Shown piece by piece: positions 61,056 through 64,000 of a stretch of 64,000 nucleotides of DNA. Both the position numbers and the translations under genes were made by a program. Under the pieces are notes generated by a model. The model saw only the letters and a list, made by a program, of their open reading frames with translations, was not told the DNA's origin and did not search any database. How positions within the stretch are numbered: the stretch's first letter is position 1; the number at the start of each line of letters is the position of its first letter. This DNA comes from Entomortierella parvispora (lineage: Eukaryota; Mortierellomycota; Mortierellomycetes; Mortierellales; Mortierellaceae). The DNA is taken from positions 248,001-312,000 of the forward strand of contig OY752141.1 of the NCBI GenBank assembly GCA_963573315.1, read 5' to 3'.

Positions 61056-62312
61056 ATGAAAACCGCCGCCATCTCTGCTGGTAACAGCGGCTACAACGCG
61101 TTCTTGGGTCTGTTCAAGCACATCACCTACAAGAACAGTCTCTCTATCCCCTCTCTCATCCGCAACACTCCCCGCATCACAAAGCCCATCGTGTCCGCTC
61201 CCATGAACGGCTGGGCCGGTCCCAAACTCGTCTCTGCCGTCGCCAACCACGGCGGTCTGCCCATCTACGCCATCGGTTACTTTACCAATCCTGACGCCAT
61301 CATCAAGGATCTCTTGACCATCCCTCCCACCATCGCACACGACGATGATAGTCAGGACGAGCCTACGACTTTGACTTCTGTCCATCAAAAACAAGATCGA
61401 CCTCATCAAAGATACATGCCGTACGCGGTTGGATTTGTCACGTTCTGGCTGGATCGACAAGGTCCCGAATTGTTGCTCCGGATCCTTCGTGGGGAGGGCG
61501 ATCCCAAATTCTCGAACGAGAAATCTCAAGAAGAGATCCGTCCTCCAGCCGCCATTTGGCTCTCGTTCGGAAACTATATCCCTTATTTGGATCTGATCCG
61601 TCAGCATGGTGCTCCAGAGACTCGAGTAATTGTCCAGGTTCAGACTCTGGAAGAAGCGATCGAGGCTCAAAACAACAAGGTGGACGTGATTGTCCTTCAA
61701 GGCACCGAATCAGGGGGTCATGGAGCTCAACGGATTGTCCCTCTCTTGACTTTTCTCCCAGAGGCCGTTCAAGCGTTGAAGGACAATGCAGAAGCCTCGG
61801 GCGGTCAGTTGTCGATCCCACCTGTTCTTGCGGCGGGCGGTATTTCCACGGGCAAACAGTTCTTGACGACAACCATCCTGGGTGCTTCTGGTGTGGTGAT
61901 TGGAACGGGGTTCATGCCGACGGTTGAATCTGCGGGCCCTCAGCATGCCAAGGAGAGACTATTGAAGGTTCGGGATGGGGGGTCGAGTACGATCCGGACT
62001 AGGATCTTTGATGAGCTTCGTGAGTTTGATTATCCTCTTGGGTATGATGGGCGCGTTGTCCGCAACCTGGTCACGGAGCGCGAAGAGGAAGATCAACGGA
62101 GACTTGGTCGCTATGAGCAGACGGGCGAGGCTTCTTTCAAGCTGTTGAAGGAGGATCGATCGGGGACAAAGGCGGATTGGGTCAGAGCAACCCAGGAACA
62201 GGACTTTGACCTTCTCCCGCTCTGGTCTGGTACAGGTGTGGGTTTGTTGACCAAGCAAGGCACTGCAGCAGAGTTCATGGATCAGCTTTTGGATCCTAAT
62301 GGTCGTCCTTAA
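61056..62312 (+). CDS. Nitronate monooxygenase (2-nitropropane dioxygenase family)
   Basis: Single exon, 418 residues. FMN-dependent TIM-barrel enzyme that oxidises alkyl nitronates, including the toxin propionate 3-nitronate, to carbonyl compounds and nitrite. Motifs in order: IVSAPMNGWAGPKLVSAVAN near the N-terminus (FMN), PAAIWLSFGNY, VDVIVLQGTESGGHGAQR, whose His matches the catalytic position of class I enzymes, and PVLAAGGISTGKQFL with GASGVVIGTGFM, which bind the FMN phosphate. A ~35-residue insertion (about 95-125, acidic then Gln/His-rich) and the C-terminal segment make it a little longer than typical class I members. Start is the first ATG of the only long frame and follows a TATA box. 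AATAAA follows at 62470-62475. Confidence 0.9.
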   Translation: MKTAAISAGNSGYNAFLGLFKHITYKNSLSIPSLIRNTPRITKPIVSAPMNGWAGPKLVSAVANHGGLPIYAIGYFTNPDAIIKDLLTIPPTIAHDDDSQDEPTTLTSVHQKQDRPHQRYMPYAVGFVTFWLDRQGPELLLRILRGEGDPKFSNEKSQEEIRPPAAIWLSFGNYIPYLDLIRQHGAPETRVIVQVQTLEEAIEAQNNKVDVIVLQGTESGGHGAQRIVPLLTFLPEAVQALKDNAEASGGQLSIPPVLAAGGISTGKQFLTTTILGASGVVIGTGFMPTVESAGPQHAKERLLKVRDGGSSTIRTRIFDELREFDYPLGYDGRVVRNLVTEREEEDQRRLGRYEQTGEASFKLLKEDRSGTKADWVRATQEQDFDLLPLWSGTGVGLLTKQGTAAEFMDQLLDPNGRP

Positions 62313-62469
62313 AGACTGCTAGTCAGTCCACTTTGAAGGACGCTGCGCTGCAATTCAACTCGTAGGTCAATGACTTCCATATCATCGTTTTTATGGTTAT
62401 CTTTTCGTGGAATTTGACACTGTGTTTTCCCAGCCTGGACAAACATCACGGATAAAAACTCATGAATAC

Positions 62470-62475
62470 AATAAA
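62470..62475 (+). terminator. Poly(A) signal of the nitronate monooxygenase gene
   Basis: AATAAA 158 bp after the stop codon, close to the convergent CCDC47-like gene's stop at 62577. Confidence 0.4.
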
Positions 62476-62576
62476 AACAAAAAGGTGTATTTCGCAATGA
62501 TCCATGGACAGATCTCATCCTCTCCATCTCTTTTGAATCCATGTCTATCTGTGCTAAAGTATCCAGCGTGTGTAGT

Positions 62577-63961
62577 TTAACCGCGCTTGGTAACCTGCTT
62601 CTGACGCTTCTTGAGCGCCTTCTTCTCCTCCTTGGCGGCCAACTTTCTTTGGGCCTCGGGCGAGAGGTTTTTTTCATGCTCACGCTTCTCTCTCAGGCGC
62701 TTATCCTCCAATTCCTTGGCGCGCTCCAACTGCGCCTTCTTTCCAATATCCTTCTGTGCCTCCTCTCTGGTCTTTGAAATCTTGGCCTTGATCTGAAAAT
62801 AAAGAGCAACAATATCAAGAAGATTTAGTATCTGGTCTCTGCAAAAAAAAAAAAAAAAAAAAAGGGGGGAAAACGACTCATCTTACCACCGTGGAAACAT
62901 GGCAATCCTGGGGAAGACCATCCAAGCAGGCAATGAGGGCTTCGACCAAGGGCAAGATCTCGCGGGCATTTCTGGCGTTGGGAAGACGGAAAGACAGAGA
63001 GATGCGCTTGGGATGAGGCTCGGTAGGGAGGCTAAAGAATCAAAGAGAGAAAAAAAATCAGTTTCAACGTTTCTCCTCATCATGACATCCTGTAGCCTAG
63101 CAGTATAAGTCCCTCCCTTCCTCCTTTCAAAGACATTTCCGTGTGCTTCAACAGTTCCTTACTTGTCAGGCTTGTAGGAAGGCTGATCCGAGACAATAAA
63201 GTAATCCAACCATTTCGCGGCCTTGTTGAAATGTTCACCCACCAAGGGCATGATCGCATCTGTCAACTCGCTGGACTCTGTCAACGTGATCAAAGAATCA
63301 TTCAGCACCTTTTGGTTTGAGGCCTTGGTGAACGTGGTCAAGTCATAAAACTTGTTCCTGAGGGCCGTTCCCGAGTTCTTGGGGACAATGGCAAAAACAC
63401 CATCCGAATACTCGTCCGGGTTCATGGTCACGTTCAAGGTGCAAGTATCAGGAGTCGAGGCGGAAAAGAGGGTGAGAAGAGTCCTGATGAGATCCTGACG
63501 AGGCTTCATCTTGATCAATCCATGCACTGTAGCGACATGACGTCTTCCTGTCAAGTAGATGATGTACTCATGAGGGGCATCAATCGCCAACTCGGCTCCA
63601 TTGTCTCCCACACGGGAAAAGTTGGACCGGAAGAGGGGCAACATCACCGCCATCGTCGTCTTGGCCAGAACTTCATTATGGCGCTTTCCAACCAGATGCG
63701 TGATCAGGAGCAAAAGAATGAAGCTGAGGTACATGAGCTCATGACCGAACCGTTCACGAAGCTCCTGGAAGGCTACATGGGGAGGAGGGGAAGAAATGTA
63801 AAAGTGATTTCCGTGTGAGCTGCCTTGTAGTCATTACGACGCTGCCTTGGTGAAAATGTCTGCAAGTCCTGTGGGTCCAGTTGTCCTGCACTCTGCTCTG
63901 CGTTCACTCTTACATTCAAAGTAGGGTGCGATGGTGGACTCTGCATTGTCCTTGGAGGCAT
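62577..63961 (-). CDS. CCDC47: CCDC47-like ER membrane protein (5' part outside the window)
   Basis: Exons read on the minus strand: 63961-63914, 63772-63163, 63031-62887, 62792-62577; phases consistent, 5' exons lie beyond the right edge. The first exon here begins after a GATAG acceptor in mid-codon, so the ATG at 63961 is out of frame and not the start. The visible part opens with a membrane helix (LMYLSFILLLLITHLVG), then the DUF1682 domain (HEYIIYLTGRRHVATVHG, NKFYDLTTFTKAS, SDQPSYKPD, KRISLSFRLPNA), and a Lys/Glu-rich C-terminal coiled coil (KEEKKALKKRQKQ). CCDC47 is part of the PAT complex, which assists insertion of multi-spanning proteins at the ER translocon. Charged tail fits ribosome contact. 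Identity is firm from this portion alone. Confidence 0.88.
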
Positions 63962-64000
63962 CTATCAGGTTGATCAGCAGAGATGAAAGATGAGCAAGAC

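Noticed and set aside
63773-63961. Separate small gene starting at the ATG 63961 (minus)
   Set aside because: That ATG is out of frame with the CCDC47-like exon and follows directly on a splice acceptor; the 62-codon frame reads through the intron.

Overview
The window is nuclear DNA from a fungus. Genes are split by many short introns (mostly about 50-120 bp, GTAAG-type donors, YAG acceptors), neighbouring genes are often only 100-1000 bp apart, and both strands are used. The protein repertoire (hybrid histidine kinase, CoA-type Nudix hydrolase, nitronate monooxygenase, LSH-type SNF2 ATPase, palmitoyl-protein thioesterase, AMP deaminase, secreted Cys-rich proteins) together with polypyrimidine-rich leaders and moderate GC suggests an early-diverging filamentous fungus, most likely Mortierellomycota or a relative. 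That placement is inference from style and content; no marker gene here proves it.

Layout. 1-5904 (-): a very large CH-CH-spectrin-like actin cross-linker, cut by the left edge. 7295-8149 (+): glutathione S-transferase, convergent with PPT1 (8262-9777, -). 10501-11181 (-): ribosomal protein L31. 11807-14813 (-): NOC3. 15007-19031 (-): a 1214-residue orphan membrane protein. 20055-23181 (+): HELLS/LSH-type SNF2 ATPase, followed head-to-tail after 164 bp by a USP16-like ubiquitin protease (23346-26636, +). 27165-27986 (+) and 28634-29516 (-): two secreted Cys-containing surface proteins. 30322-33688 (+): AMP deaminase, convergent with proteasome ATPase Rpt6 (33831-35460, -). 35823-37708 (+): a possible PD-(D/E)XK nuclease-like protein. 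37709-40988: gene-poor, with a 227-bp direct repeat and gene-like debris. 40989-46566 (-): a hybrid histidine kinase whose Ser/Gln-rich first exon lies beyond a 1.07-kb intron. 46567-50294: gene-poor, with two weak small-gene candidates. 50295-56299 (-): a 1655-residue EH-SPRY-SPRY protein carrying a 16-residue repeat array. 56901-58844 (+): LONRF-like RING/LON protein. 59023-60202 (-): CoA-type Nudix hydrolase. 61056-62312 (+): nitronate monooxygenase. 62577-63961 (-): CCDC47-like ER protein, cut by the right edge.

Most genes are independent housekeeping loci rather than a cluster. The least explained parts are the EH-SPRY-SPRY protein, the kinase's degenerate receiver-like segment, the nuclease-like protein beside the duplicated gene debris, and the unusually long CH/spectrin protein. 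All exon joins given were checked by eye for GT/AG borders and preserved reading phase; none has transcript support here.
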